Shown: positions 10,601 through 23,803 of the stretch, piece by piece
How the letters are laid out: each line of letters opens with the position of its first letter
How positions within the stretch are numbered: the first letter of the stretch is position 1
From: Microvelia longipes
Lineage: Eukaryota > Arthropoda > Insecta > Hemiptera > Veliidae
NCBI GenBank assembly: GCA_018340805.1
Contig: JACMZG010001863.1
Location: 59,017,795 to 59,081,794, forward strand
Reading direction: 5' to 3'
DNA length: 64,000 nt
Made by a program: the position numbers and the translations under genes
The notes under the pieces: model-generated
Database searches by the model: none
What the model was told of the DNA's origin: nothing
The model's input: the letters and a program-made list of their open reading frames with translations, nothing else

Positions 10601-11661
10601 AGAGTTTCTACACTTTCGTATAGCGAACGATAACTCTTGAAGGCGTTCAGAAATGATTTTTTTTCAATTCATTGTAAAATTTTTACAATTGAGAAACTAT
10701 GTAATAAAGTAACCTCAAGTATGTATGTATGTATGTAATAATATAGAATTCTCTAATATCCTGTCCATTAAACACTCATACGTATATATTCGTACTGTAG
10801 ACAGCTCAATAGTTTACGTTCACTAAAGAATTTAGTAAGGAGCGTTCGTGTTGAACTCGCTGCTATTCCACTACAAAACTCTAAATTACAATCGTTTGGT
10901 AAAGAAATGTCGACGTAGAGTCCCACGGGATGAAAATTTGTTATACGGCCGAGCCATATAAATAACGAACGATAATAAAACAACATATAAGGCTAAAAAT
11001 GGTCGTGGCAAAGCGAACACAAAGGCCACGGGCCGTTTTTCGGACATCGGCGTAGGTCTTTTTCCAATAAAATTAATATTTTCTGCTTTTAAGCTCAGGG
11101 AGTTATGAATTTAGTCCACCGTATTAAGTTGAAGAAATTAAATAAAAAATAATATCCGTCTTCCGTCTTTTATAGGGTCCGACATTATTAAGGTAACGAT
11201 GGTTCATTTAGAAAGAAGTCGTTAAATATAATGACTCCTCATTTTTGGTAATTAAAAAAGAAATGACCGGTCTTTAAGAAAGAAGCTAATCATTTCTTTG
11301 ATAATTAAAGAGAGAAAATGAAAAGCTGATAGCGTTGTATTTGATGCTTTTAATTCCATTTAATAATGGCGTTATTGCTATTTATGACAATCAGAAGCTT
11401 AAAAACGGCAATTGAAAACTAATGAAATGATAATATAGTCACCTGGGCCGCATCTCACGAAACTACAAGTCTTGTAGTTACAAAAATTGAGAAAACAAAT
11501 GGAAAGAAACAATTTGTATTGACAAATGTACGAGTGTTACCAAGGCCACTTGTACATTTGTACGAGTACAAATGTACTTTTTGTTACAATTTCTTGTAAT
11601 AATCACTTGTCAAACTACCCAAGTCCGAACCTGAGATTGAGTTGCAAGTTGATTGGTTTAA
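10601..11661. other. Spacer, no gene recognised
   Basis: A 72-codon minus frame at 10768-10986 and its surroundings have somewhat higher GC than the flanks but no motif I recognise. A hairpin lies at 11552-11577 (11-bp arms starting GTACATTTGTA, loop CGAG). Confidence 0.45.
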
Positions 11662-12091
11662 AAGACCAAGAGCCCAGGGGTGTTTTGTTAATAAAAAGTG
11701 TAATGGCTGGAACCGGTCTCAATTTTTCGTAAATACCTTCCTGAACAAGGATCTGCTATTCTGCCGACTCGTATCGGATGGGCATCCCAGGCAGAACGCA
11801 CTTTACAGGTCACATTTACCACCTAAGTTAACAAACAGTGTAATGGCTGGAAACGGGTTTAATTTTTCGTAAATACCTTCCTGAACAAGGATCTGCAATT
11901 CTGCCGACTCGTATCGGATGGGTGTCCCAGGCAGAACCTTTGACCCCTAAAGTGCGTTCTGCCTGGGACACCCATCCGATACGAGTCGTCAGAATTGCAG
12001 ATCCTTGTTCAGGAAGGTATTTACGAAAAATTGAGACCGATTCCAGCCATTACACTTTTTATTATCAAAATACCCCTGGGCTCTTGGTCTA
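11662..12091. mobile_element. Modular foldback, copy 1 (unit A: forward, forward partial, reverse)
   Basis: Unit A (~160 bp) starts GACCAAGAGCCCAGGGGTG and includes GTGTAATGGCTGG, CTTCCTGAACAAGGATCTGC, CCGACTCGTATCGGATGGG and GAACGCACTTTA. Here a forward A is followed by a partial forward A starting at the ATGGCTGG part (from ~11838), then an inverted A ending TGGGCTCTTGGTC. The element is therefore a foldback bounded by the same terminal sequence on both sides. Reading frames of 65-80 codons inside it keep the same phase between copies but have no recognisable domain. Confidence 0.85.
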
Positions 12092-13712
12092 TAATATAAA
12101 ACTTTTTATCGTCAAATTTGAATGTATTAGTAATCTAGTGTTCAATATAAGTTAAATTACATTACTGAATATTACTTGACGTATTTAAGAAATAATTGCA
12201 TTATTTTGTCATTAAATACGTTTGTCAACTTTTAATTAATTTTCTTAAAGTGTGCTCCCTATAAAGAGGACTATAATAATGAAAATGACGTCATTTCCAT
12301 ATTATGGGTCTTGTTTCTATAAAAACCCTCGTAAGCGTCATTTTAGCAAATTTTGGGACTTGGGAGCTACACAGCCTTGTTGTTTATGAACAATCTATGA
12401 TGTCATCACCTCGACTTATGACGAATTCATAATTTAAAAAAAAAAAATAATTAAAAGGAGTCCTAGATTTTATTATATACAGTTTTTTACATGCATGCTG
12501 AATCAAATGATACCAGTTTCAGCTCAATGAGGTAAGGGACCGAAAGCTCCTTATTCTAGAATTCAGTCTAGCAATGTGTTTCCTCTACATCAAGAAAATA
12601 ATTAAGATGAGCTTTTTTTGCAGATGATGTGTTTTTTAAACCTGCAGCAGGTAACGCTTGCGTTTATTGTTGAACTAAAAACCGGGCATTAGATAATTAT
12701 ATGATTCAGGTAGGTAGGGTTGTATTCAGTATTGTTTTCCCTGGGACTTAGTAAGATAAGATTATAGTGTGAGTTACCTGTATCTTATTTATGAACTACC
12801 TGCAACTCCACTCTGACATGGGTTGCCGGAAGGTAATGTAGCCAAGTAACTTATTTCGTAATCTATCATTTAAATAAAAACTACCTACCGAACTTCAACA
12901 GTTTGGTGGATTCACGATACTCCTGTGGCGATGCCGAGTATGACCGTCGGTGTTTTCATGTCTTCGCAGACATATGCGCGTAGTTCTTCTATCTAATTAC
13001 CATAATTAAATGCCTCCCTTCTGTCATCTTTTGGATATCTAAAAAGTCTAAGAAATACCGCTTTAAGCTTTCGGTAATCATGACATTGTTAAGTCAAGTA
13101 AAACGAGTCCGAAGTTTTAACACCCTAGACTTGGGATAATTATTTTATTATAAAGTCCAGCGTTGCAAGACCGAAGTTATCCACGTCGTATTTAATTTCT
13201 GTAAAAATTATATTTTGGTTTAAAAAATTTGCCATTAGAGTGCACTGAAGTCCCTGTGTTAGTGGTGCTTGCGGCCGTAGCGTTGCATATTGTCCAACCA
13301 ACATTGTCTGTATTGCAGGTTGTTCCGGAGTATTGACAATTTAAAATATTATTAGTATTTGTCTCCATCCTAGCATAAATACGCTAGAAGCTATGATGAT
13401 AACAGAGAAACACACACATACAGACAGACAACTTTGTAAAAACCTCTCAGGGGGTCTTAAAAACACCTGGAACTGATAATTTCGGTGACATTCCGGTTTC
13501 GGATTTTTTTTGTAAACACAATACTTTTCCTATATTCGATATGAATGAGGAAAAGTAATAAATAATTATTATAATAATAAAATTATAAATTTGTCGAATC
13601 TGATAAAAATTGTATCTTAAAAATATAAATATTTACTTCATAAATTAGTAATTATTTTTGATTTTTAATTTATTAATATTATTAGTATTCGTAATCATTG
13701 TATATAATTTTT
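12092..13712. other. Spacer, no gene recognised
   Basis: Mixed AT-rich DNA. No open frame or family match could be supported. A GC-richer patch at about 12880-12990 and another at 13240-13330 show no motif I can name. Confidence 0.45.
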
Positions 13713-14035
13713 AATTTATTTAAAGACACAGGATGGGACTGAAATAACAAGTTGTTACTTCTTTAAATGACTATATTTCGCCTGACCCCAGGCATACTTA
13801 TGTCTACAAACAGAATAAATAATTTAAATAACGTTAGGATAATCTAACTTAGTCTAAAAATCCTACTTCTACTCATAAATAGTAGGATTTTCAGACTAAG
13901 TTAGACTATCCTAACGTTATTTAAATTATTTATTCTGTTTGTAGACATGAATATGTATGGGGTCAGGCGAAATATAGTCATTTGAAGAAGTAAGAAGGTG
14001 TTATTTCAGTCCCATTCTGTGTCTTTAAATAAATT
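13713..14035. mobile_element. Foldback element with 155-bp near-perfect arms
   Basis: Arms at 13713-13867 and 13881-14035 are inverse copies with few mismatches, around a 13-base loop. Outer ends read AATTTATTTAAAGACAC. A single-arm relative lies at 40165-40245. There is no coding capacity. The short loop means a transcript would form a very long hairpin, a typical source of small RNAs in animals. Confidence 0.85.
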
Positions 14036-15108
14036 GAAAACCCCTGAGCCCCTAAACGCAAAAGAATATAAACTCTACACCATGACCCGCTTTTCTGATC
14101 CACCAAATTGAGTTATTTATGGTTTCCCTCAATTTACAGGCTATTGCTAGGCTAATGTATCAAAAGTCAGTCTACAGTCTGCCTATAGACATTTATTTAA
14201 AACTCCTGCTTACTCCCCTACAGTATCAACTTATTCTAAACACCATCAAAAATATCAATCGACACAACTCCAAAAAAAAAATAAACCGATTCCAAACAAA
14301 TAGGTTTCAACCCCTATGAGATTTCCACACGTTGAGAGATTTTCAATAAAAATGAAAATTACAAAGTTGTTCATGTAAGGAGTTGGGGTGAATCCATAAA
14401 ATTAAAGGTGAATCCATTTAGAAGTAAAGGAAACTATATGAATTATTTTGTCTCTTCAGTAGATTGTATTTAATTCTACGGTAGTTCTCTATATGGACTA
14501 TTTTCTTTTAATAATATTAGCTTTTCCTTTACCCTTTACAATAAGAATAGTATATAAAAAATGAAATTGCAATTTTTTCTTTGTATTGTATTGAATGCAT
14601 GTACTGAGGCATGCTGAGGTTAAGAGCATGACTGGGGGAATATGTTGTGTAAGGGCCATTCTAACTGACAATGGGGCATTCACTGCTCTTAAAGACGTGA
14701 CTGGAAAACATTGACTGATTTTCTTTTTATTTCCTTTAGCCTTGGTTTGGTTTTTTTCTCGGTTTCTTGCGTGTTGAAGATTGTGTTATTAGTTTAGAAT
14801 GAGGTTTCTGTGGCTTGTGGTTTTATCCATCTTACCTACCAAGTGGAGCTAAAGTGAAGAAGTCAATTTACTTAGAAACTTGTTAATTTTAATCTAAACA
14901 TTTTAAATTAATCGGATTATTGTGTTCTTTAAGTTCTCGGTGGCATAGAGATAAGTTATTAGAGGGGGCATACCAAGGAATAGGTATATAATATACTACT
15001 TGGGCAAACCCTTCCCCAATACATTGAGAAGTTGAAACATATTTTTGGGGCTCTGTGAAACCTGATTGCTAAATCTTACTAGAGTGCGTTAAGGTATTAA
15101 TAACGCGA
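14036..15108. other. Spacer with one dispersed-repeat fragment
   Basis: 14941-15055 (GGTGGCATAGAGATA, TTAGAGGGGGCATA, TTTTTGGGGCTCTG) recurs inverted at about 26735-26815 and, in part, near 62640. The family is unclassified. Open frames at 14119-14319 and 14498-14683 show no motif. Confidence 0.45.
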
Positions 15109-15539
15109 TAGTCCAAGAGCCCAGGGGTGTTTTGATAATAAAAAGTGTAATGGCTGGAATCGGTCTCAATTTTTCGTAAATACCTTCCTGAACAAGGCTC
15201 TGCAATTCTGCCGACTCGTATCGGATGGGTGTCCCAGGCAGAACGCACTTTAGGGGTCAAAGGTTCTGCCTGGGACACCCATCCGATATGAGTCGGCAGA
15301 ATTGCAGATCCTTGTTTAGGAAGGTATTTAGGAAAAATTGAGACCGGTTCCAGCCATTACACTGTTTGTTAACTTGGATGGTAAATTTGAACTGTAAAGT
15401 GCGTTCTGCCTGGGACACCCATCCGATACGAGTCGGCAGAATTGCAGATCCTTTTTCAGGAAGATATTTACGAAAAATTAAACCTGGTTCCAGCCATTAC
15501 ACTTTTTATGAACAAAACACCCCTGGGCTCTTGGTCTAC
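15109..15539. mobile_element. Modular foldback, copy 2 (unit A: forward, reverse partial, reverse)
   Basis: Forward A at 15109-~15263, then an inverted partial A, then an inverted full A ending at 15539. Order and orientation mirror copy 1, so the two are different permutations of one module. Forward and reverse units meet at AGGGGTCAAAGGTTCTGCCT, which is also the junction in copy 3. Confidence 0.85.
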
Positions 15540-16725
15540 AATCACTGTTTGTTTCCCGTATTGTCTTTCGTGTATGTATTGGTATTTTTTCTCGCCTACT
15601 GCCATAGGTAAATTATAGAAAATAATTGAATTCACCATAATAATCGGTTTCAGGCATTTTTGTATTGTAGAGGTTCTCTATGAATTACTTTAATTTTTTT
15701 ATTTAATTATGTCATTGATGAAAGGTGTTTAGATTACATTTTCATTGTTTCGTAAATCAATTCATTTTTACTGCATGCAAGTACGCCGGGATAAATATTT
15801 GCTCCAGAACAGCGCTTTCACCTGTTTGTTTTAATTAATAAGTAACGTTTGCTTAAGCTGTAAACACTAATGACTAATAATGCTCCCTTTAACCAAATAT
15901 AACCACCAATAACCCAAAATATATGCAAAAAAATAAAAATTTACAATTTTTAAATAAAAAAATTACAATTTAAAAATAAAAAATTAAAAATGTATGCAAA
16001 GAAAATTAGGTTGTTGTTATGTTATAGAGGTGGTTAACAATTGCGATTGGTTCAAAGTATCATGGCAATAATGAGAGAGCATTTTTAGCGAATTTCTACA
16101 GTAGAATGAGCTAAGGAGGTTGTTTCCCGCGAGTTCGGCTTTGCAGCCTCTGCTTACTTGATATTAGCGGTTCATATTCTAAAACCTTAATTCAATTCCT
16201 GCTTGTATAGTGGCAATGACTTCCTTCATTTGAAATTTATTTTAATGCCCATCACGAAAGTCAATTCTGATCAACTTAAAAAATAAATAAACTCGATAAT
16301 TAAATTAACAAACGCTTAATAGAGGGAATGACGCGTTAATGAAACTTTACTAACCCATTAGACGTTTTATGAGGTAGAGAAACAAAGGCGAAATCACCTT
16401 CTCTAGTAAATTTGTTTACAAAAGGTGCGAAATGTAAGCTACGTTACAAGGATAAGTCGAGTTAGATCTCCAACTTTTAATAAAACATTTTTTTTTTAAA
16501 ATAATTATTTTATTTTTTATAAATTACCATACAATAAATAATAAAAAAAATAAACAAGAAACAATGACAACTCCACAAATCTTATGATTGAGTGGGGGGG
16601 GGAAACAATTAAATTTTAAAAATAAAAAAATTAAATTAAAAGTTTAAAAAAATAAAAAGTTAAATAAATAAATTATAGTAAATTTACAATATAATTAAAT
16701 TCTTTATACAACTTTAGTTATATAT
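15540..16725. other. AT-rich spacer
   Basis: Runs of A and AAAT-type simple sequence at 15925-15995 and 16600-16670. No gene supported. Confidence 0.5.
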
Positions 16726-16793
16726 TTTTTTTTTTTTTTATATAATAATATAATATATAAATATTTATTATATTTAATATAATAAGTATAATA

Positions 16794-16867
<74 letters not shown>

Positions 16868-16870
16868 ATA
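16726..16870. repeat. AT-rich simple sequence and (TA)n
   Basis: T-run, then interrupted TA repeats up to 16864, followed by AAT-type simple sequence. Confidence 0.9.
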
Positions 16871-19173
16871 ATAAAATAAAAAATATAAATAAATATTTAA
16901 ACGTATATTTAATTATAAATAAAATACAAATTTAAATAGATTCTTCTTTTTTGTCCTTAACGGTGTCACTATTTAATATAGAATTTCGTCGAGTTTTTTA
17001 TTTTATTTATATATTTTTATTTTATATTGAATTTCCTATATTTATTAAAGATCCTTGGTATAATATTTTCCCAGCTGCATTGTTATGACAAAAAAACTTG
17101 CCGTTTCTTCATTTTACATACATCATTATGAAAATATGTAGAAAACTCTGTCCTTATTGACTTGCAAACATACTTAGTGACATTATCATTCGCAACATTA
17201 TGTATTGATGTCCACAACATTTTTTTTTAAATTCTCTTTATTAATAAAAAAATTATAAAATTACAATTGACAAAATTAAATTTTTCTATAGAAATAAAAA
17301 TAAAACTATACCACTAAACAAAATACAAAGAGTGCCTTGCATTAAAAGACCAGGTCCTGCGGCATGGGAGGGAAAACTTAAATTCGTTTCTTAGCTTTCT
17401 AAATTGTAAATGTGTCCAATACATTGATTAAGGTAAGAATGTAAAGTTTCGAAAAGATCCATTAACTTTTTTATATATTCTAGGTATAACCTTCTTCAAC
17501 ACAGAAGTACAACTTACAACATGAATAAAAGGCGTCTCTAATCCGTTGTTTTTTAGGGCTACTGGCAACAGCTTACATCTCTAACCGCTTTATTATACAT
17601 CAATCAAATTAACAAACTATACAACTTATTAACTTTAACAATTATTTATAAAACTTTGTTTCCAACCGTTATTTACCTCGGCAAATGTAAATCATACCAA
17701 AGTTTTTATTCAATTATTACTTATATAATTTTGTAGTATATACACTTTGTTTAATTATTTTGTAATTAATTAATTTAAAACAATTTTTTTATCTGTTTAA
17801 TTTATTGTTAGTCATATATAGTTTTTATTGTCTTCGTTTTTTGTTGTATAAATTTTATTAAGTATGATTTAGCCTGAAGGATTAAAAAATAACTGTTACT
17901 CTATGCGCTTGAAAGTTTATGATAGGTATGAAGTTAATAGGTTCATAGATTGAAAGGTAAATCTATGGCATTAATACTCTATGCTTATATTAAACCCATC
18001 TATCTTATTACATGCATAAGTACTTAAGGACTTAAATGAGTTGTAGTGTTTATATTACCTGTAGTAAGTCGAGTTATCATTTCATTTTATGACAAAACAG
18101 ACTGCGCATTTGAAAGCAAAATTAGATCATGGAATGTAGTTGTAAAGTACGATTTTATTGCTGTCGGAACTTTTTTATGGAGAGCACTTTTTTATGTCAT
18201 CTTTTTCTAGCCATTATTTGTTGTTGAGTGGGTCGTTAGCAGATCAAAACGTTTAACCGTTGTAAGAGGCATTTTAATTCTTTTTACCTTGTCACCGTTT
18301 GAAAAATACCTATTTTCAAATGGTTTAGAGTTGTATGCCTGATTGACCCCTGATGCCCGATACCTGATGATGTAATATTAGTACTTTTTTCAGCTTTATT
18401 TTTGTTGGAAATCACGAGAAATCAAATCATAGTTCACAGTAATTTTATGAATTCATTTATACCTTTTACCCATAACTTTTTGTAACGGCTTCAATTTATA
18501 TGTTTTCATGAAAAATGCACCGTAATCTAATAAATTATCCAATAAAAATTTTGCCAACCGTAGGATTTAGCAGAACCATAACCTTTTGAAGATTTATTAA
18601 TGATATTACGACAAAATTAAACGATGTACATTAATAATTTTAACGCAAGACATTGTAATCTCATGAATTAGATAAGTAGTTATACATATATATTAAAAAT
18701 AAATTTATATAATTTATCTGACTTGATAAAAACGATACTCGAACCCTTGAGGGTCGAACCTTTAGTTTAGACCCGTGTTTGAGGTTCATAGTTGAACACC
18801 GAGTTTAATCCCGTTTACACGACTACTGATGTGGAGGTTTAACACGGGGTTCTTAGCGGGTTATTGAGTTCGCCCTGCGTGCGAACTCAATAATATTTAG
18901 GAATCGATCTCGATTCCAACAATAATTCAAATCGCATCCGGTCAATATATAAATCAATTTTTGTTAATCGGTTTCATTATTTAGCTTTAGAATGACCGAA
19001 TGAAATACAGTATATTTCTTAACGTCTACCTTATCAGGGTGCCAGACAAGTTGTCTAGAGAACTCACTCCATGAAACTCTGAAGAATATAATGTGAATAT
19101 AATATAATATAAGTATTTACCAGAAGAGCGATGCTCCCTTACCGCCATCATGCTTGGCTAGCAAAACATATAT
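16871..19173. other. AT-rich spacer with one strong hairpin
   Basis: No gene or family could be supported across 2.3 kb. At 18861-18893 there is a perfect 13-bp stem (arms TTATTGAGTTCGC and its complement) with a 7-base loop, inside a GC-richer patch at 18735-18910. The LINE-like look of 17220-17290 (T-rich start, then AAATTACAATTGACAA) is suggestive of a 3' end on the minus strand, but no coding motif follows. Confidence 0.45.
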
Positions 19174-19480
19174 AATTTAATACTGCCGAGTTTTGCAAAA
19201 CATGAATAGTTGACACAATAAATTTGATTAATTTAATTGACATAATTCAATTAATTAAAGGTCAGAGTGTGTTCAGGCTTTGTCAGCACCTTGATGAGTT
19301 AGACGTAACGAAACCGAGTAGACATGACATTATTTCGAGCCATCAAGAACGACCAATGTCGAATTTTGAAACAGTTCCCAGATATAGCATTGCGTTTTGC
19401 TTGTTACATTTCCTAAGTGTGTCTCGCACAGTTATATATTGTCAACTATTCATGTTTTGAAAAACTCGGTAGTATCAAAT
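19174..19480. mobile_element. ~300-bp TIR element with internal hammerhead-like core, copy 1
   Basis: Inverted ends: 19181 TACTGCCGAGTTTTGCAAAA..., continuing to AGTTGACA, mirrored by TGTCAACTATTCATGTTTTG...CTCGGTAGTA at 19439-19474. The middle holds TTGATGA (19291), a stem with arms GTTA and TAAC, and GAAA (19310). The same sequence sits in the copies at 53042-53385 and, inverted and decayed, at 34461-34726. It has no coding capacity. The 78-codon frame at 19224-19460 is incidental. Confidence 0.8.
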
Positions 19481-19920
19481 GATATTATTTATTTTTATTT
19501 ATATTCATATATAGTCAATACAATATTACATGCAATATTATAATTTACAGAATATTCATACAAAATAAATTTATTTGATAACAATATGTCATATGTATTG
19601 GGAATAATAGCCTCCAAGAAGAAAACCTTGAAACATGAGGCTCTTTGTCACTGATTTTAGGTTTAAGGCTTTTAATTTATTTATTGATTAGTTTGGAATG
19701 AAAACAAATTAATGATATAAAATGAATAGAAAGCTAAAAAAAGTTATAACAAACAGTCAATAATAATAACATTAATAATACTAATACTAAGAAGAAAAAA
19801 AAAATAATACTAAAATAATAATAATGCTAAGATATTAAAAAAAATAAAAAGAGAGAACAACTCTTAAAGATGTATACAAGAAATATGTATACATCTTTCT
19901 TTGAAATAATTTATTGTTTA
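19481..19920. other. AT-rich spacer ending in a hairpin
   Basis: Simple A/T-rich sequence. At 19866-19898 a 13-bp perfect stem (arm AAAGATGTATACA) with a 7-base loop lies just upstream of the tRNA-headed repeat that follows. Confidence 0.5.
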
Positions 19921-20225
19921 AGAGTCACCCGTAGTGTAGTGGTTAAGGTACGCGGCCAATACACAGAATAAATGGACTTATAGTCTTGGGTTCAATACCA
20001 GCAAGGGCCTTTAGGATTTTTATGAGAGGGATAAAAATTCTGCGTACCACGTCCTTAATTCTGTAATGTGTCCTTAATAGATTAGATGAAAGATACCTAC
20101 ACTTGAAATTAAAAGGAGTAGAACACTATCTTAGGGAGCTGGCAAAAAGGGCCCAACAACGTGGCCTACTTGCCTGGTAGTTACTACCACTCCCCCCCAT
20201 ATTACTATTACTACTAACTTATTGT
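19921..20225 (+). mobile_element. Second tRNA-headed SINE family (Asp/Gly-like head)
   Basis: The head has A-box-like TAGTGTAGTGGTTAAGG and B-box-like GGTTCAATACC. The body ends with ACACTATCTTAGGGAGCTGG, a GGGCCCAA...GTGGCCTACTTGCC segment, and a (TACTAT)n-type tail. Related tails without a head occur at 30185-30305 and 51665-51730. Head and tail together make a SINE more likely than a tRNA gene, since acceptor ends do not pair. Confidence 0.65.
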
Positions 20226-20366
20226 TTTCCCTAATTATTATAGAGTTCTAAAAAAAGATAAATAAAATAAAATACATTTATTCTGCTCTACAAAGTCAAA
20301 AACTTAACAAAATACTTTTATTTTCTAACGAACGAGAAATGTTTCGTACACTAACTAGTTGAATAA

Positions 20367-20640
20367 TATATAATAATAATAATAATAATATATTATTATT
20401 ATTATTATTATAATAATATATTATTAGGAGTTCCCGCAGGATAACTCCTGCGGGAACAACCTCGGGTGGTATCAGCAACCGTTACGCTCAAAGTGTATTC
20501 TAAAGCTGGCGATAATTTATCTAAACAATAATTTTCTACAAACTGAGAGCGTAACCTGGGATGCGAACCCCAGACCTCCGTAGGTGTCAAAGGTCAGTGT
20601 AAACACTAACGCCTTAATGACCTCGGCCACGGAGGCGGCC
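20367..20640 (-). mobile_element. tRNA-headed SINE, type 1, with rearranged tail
   Basis: The head is at the right end (CCTCGGCCACGGAGG near 20630) and the body on the minus strand. The 3' part is altered: a second copy of the TCCCGCAGG/CCTGCGGGAA segment abuts an expanded AAT/ATT tract, and the usual terminal hairpin is gone. The perfect 13-bp duplication ACTAGTTGAATAA flanks it (20354-20366 and 20641-20653). Confidence 0.85.
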
Positions 20641-20653
20641 ACTAGTTGAATAA

Positions 20654-21465
20654 AGGATGATTAATTTATTATTGTTATAGTTTTGGATTTTAAATCCTAT
20701 GACAGTGACATGCCATTCCATTATAACATCCCAAATATAGCGTGCCTAAATGCTAATATATATCCAAAACACATTTCAATCAATTCCCTTAAATTTAAAA
20801 TAAAACGGAAATCTCCCAAGTTTTTTTTAAAGAATCAATATAATTAAATTGAAATTTTAAGCATATACTTATTTCAAGTAATCATATACTTGTATAAACA
20901 TATTTCATATTACTTCATGACTTATTCATTAGGTATCATTATACAGAAATAATTCAAAAAAATTCATACAGACTGACAAAACATTATAGATGACTTAATC
21001 TTCCCTTGTTATTAAATTAATTTTATTATTTTAATTTATATTAATGGGAATTAGAGGCATACTAATTGTTAATGGGTTCATGTATTCTGTTAAGTATTAT
21101 AATTTATTTTTATTGGTTTACATATAAATTTTCATTTTAAAATTATTTATAAAGAAAGGTAAAACATTTTTCCTAATATTGTAAAATATACAAAATTTAT
21201 TTAAATGATATTCCGGCGCCTGTATTATTCTTTTGGCATTTTTTATTTAATTTTGATATGATAGATTTCAAAATAGCTGTGTCTTTTTTAACCTTTGACA
21301 CTAACTGACCATTATACTTCTCGTCACCGATAACAGGTCTTCTCGTTTATTGCTAAAATAGAATACAGGTTGAGATGCTTCGTATCTGAAGTTGAGTGAT
21401 ATTAGCAATATCACTTTGTTAACTCAAGAGGGTCAGTTGCTTGATAGCAAATTTAAAATAAAACC
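20654..21465. other. AT-rich spacer
   Basis: No feature supported. Confidence 0.5.
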
Positions 21466-21469
21466 TTAG

Positions 21470-22185
21470 AAATGTCAAGTCGAAAACCAATAACCAACTG
21501 GATAATTATGCGCATTTCCTTTAAAAAATACAGACAAAATGAGTTACGAGCTTTGTAACTGCTAACGAATTTGAGTAGCTGTTTAGGTTCTAAAGCATGA
21601 ACCGGAACCTTAAGCAAGAAATGGGTTGTTAAGCACGGAAACACGCATTCTAAATGAAATTCACCCGACAGCGGACCACCGCGCCAGAATCGTTTATTTA
21701 GTAGTTGTAAACTTATATAATGTAAAAACTATAAAAAATTATCATTCCAACCAGGATTGTTGTTAAGCACGGAAACACGCATCCAAAGGAAATTCACCCG
21801 ACAGCGGACCACCGCGCCAGAATCGTTTATTTAGTAGTTGTAAACTTATATAATGTAAAAAACTATAAAAATTATCAAAAGATTCCTGTGGAAAGATTCC
21901 TGTAATTTATCACAGCAGCAGAATGGTCACCAGTTTTTGATTGACGACGTCAATGGTTCATAAATATTTAATCTTAAGTTCTATATATATATTTAACCGT
22001 CATGTTTAATGTATTATTTGTTTATGTTGCTTAATAATTTTAATGTAAAATATGGAAATAAATAAATAAAAAATAAAAAAAAAATAAATAAAAAAATCAT
22101 TTCAACCAGGATTGTTGTTAAGCACGGAAACACGCATCCAAAGGAAATTCGCCCGACATGAGGACCACCGCGATAGAATTTTATT
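21470..22185. repeat. Dispersed repeat B with about three tandem ~136-bp subunits
   Basis: Sequence with GAGTTACGAGC, GAACCGGAACCTTAAGCAAG, GTTAAGCACGGAAACACGCA and GCGGACCACCGCGCCAGAAT. The GTTAAGCACGG...CACCGCG part recurs at 21625, 21762 and 22117. Related copies are at 39590-39935 (two subunits) and, as a foldback, at 52085-52505. Class unknown; no coding motif. A 63-codon frame on the minus strand is incidental. Confidence 0.75.
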
Positions 22186-22520
22186 TTTAAACAAATGCTG
22201 AGAAGAGGATAAAATGCTGTTTTTTCAAGGAAAATGTTAATTTATGTAAAATATTGATGGATTATTAGATATGCGTGGGAATCGTAATAGTTATGATTTT
22301 TTATTTTACTCTGAGTAAGATAAATTCTTGATGAGAAGCGGTTGTTTGATTGAATGTTTGGTTAGATAGATAGGTCCGAGCAAGTTTTCTCAGCACTATA
22401 TGCAGTTTTTATCACGATTCTTGTTAATCCTTCTCTCGTACTCATTCTCTTGTATTGTTGGATCGTATCGTATCCTTGGATTCAATTTTCAATCTTTTAG
22501 CTGTCTCGTATTAGTTCTAT
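22186..22520. other. Spacer
   Basis: No feature supported. Confidence 0.45.
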
Positions 22521-22533
22521 TCTTTTGGAATTA

Positions 22534-22770
22534 AATAAATAAAATAAAATGCCCGTTTTAAGGTCTTTCGGCCCATCAGGGTATTCACCCTGCGGGAACC
22601 ACCTCTGGTGGGTTGCATCTACTACATTCTAAGAATTAATTAAAGTTGGCGAAATCATTTTAATACAAATACTATTCATAAATCTTAGAGCATAGCCCAG
22701 GCTGCGAACCCGGACCTCCGGTGCCGGAATCGAACGCCTTTACGATCACGGCCACGGAGGCAGACCAACT
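22534..22770 (-). mobile_element. tRNA-headed SINE, type 2
   Basis: Inverse of the 8265-8489 copy over its whole length, with the AAAT-type tail at the left and the head (GTGCCGG...GGCCACGGAGG) at the right. It is flanked by CTTTTGGAATTA (22522-22533) and CTTTTTGGAATTA (22771-22783), a target-site duplication with one inserted T. Confidence 0.9.
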
Positions 22771-22783
22771 CTTTTTGGAATTA

Positions 22784-23030
22784 TCTTCAGATATTAATTA
22801 CTTCTGCTCAACCTGATTTAGGCCTCTACGTAGAACATAGAGTTTACTTTTAACTAATGCGAAGTAATATCTATATTATTTCTTTGTAGAATAAAGCCTA
22901 GTTTAGAAGTACTGTGTCATGTATTGTAGTAGAACAATCCTTGTATTCTACAACTACAATATAACGTATTAGTACTATGTATTGTACTAATCCAACTCTG
23001 TAGTACAGTACTAGTAACATTGTACTTAAG
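22784..23030. other. Spacer, possibly part of an older repeat split by the hAT MITE
   Basis: Sequence rich in TAGTA/TACTG motifs lies on both sides of the MITE (22905-23030 and 23366-23455), with weak inverted similarity between the two flanks. This may be an older palindromic element into which the MITE inserted. Confidence 0.3.
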
Positions 23031-23357
<327 letters not shown>

Positions 23358-23512
23358 TACTTAAGTATAGTAAGACTATTGTAGTATAGATTTAATAATT
23401 TGAATTGCATCACTACAATACTGCAGTACAGTACATTAGTTTTTACTAAGCTATTTCTGTAGATGAGAGTCGTCTTAGGATAGTAGTCAAGTGATCATAA
23501 TTTCTTATATAT

Positions 23513-23803
23513 ATAGACCAATAGCCCAGGGGTGTTTTGTTAATAAAAAGTGTAATGGCTGGAACCGGTCTCAATTATTCGTAAATATCTTCCTAAACAA
23601 GGATTTGCAATTCTGCCGACTCGTATCGGATGGGTGTCCCAGGCAGAACGCACTTTAGGGGTCAAAGGTTCTGTCTGGAATACCCATCCGATACGAGTCG
23701 GCAGAATTGCAGATCCTTGTTCAGGAAGGTATTTACGAAAAATTGAGACCGGTTCCAGCCATTACACTTTTTATTAACAAAACACCTCTGGGCTCTTGGC
23801 CTA
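23513..23803. mobile_element. Modular foldback, copy 3 (unit A: forward, reverse)
   Basis: The simplest form: one forward A (23513-~23668) and one inverted A (~23669-23803), joined at AGGGGTCAAAGGTTCTG. Both ends carry the ACCAATAGCCCAGG-type terminus. Probably close to the basic structure from which copies 1 and 2 were built by adding partial units. Confidence 0.85.

Noticed and set aside
10768..10986. 72-codon minus-strand frame in a GC-richer patch
   Set aside because: No family signature; could not be supported on either strand.
17220..17570. LINE 3' end on the minus strand
   Set aside because: The T-rich start is suggestive, but no reverse-transcriptase C-terminal motif could be read upstream.
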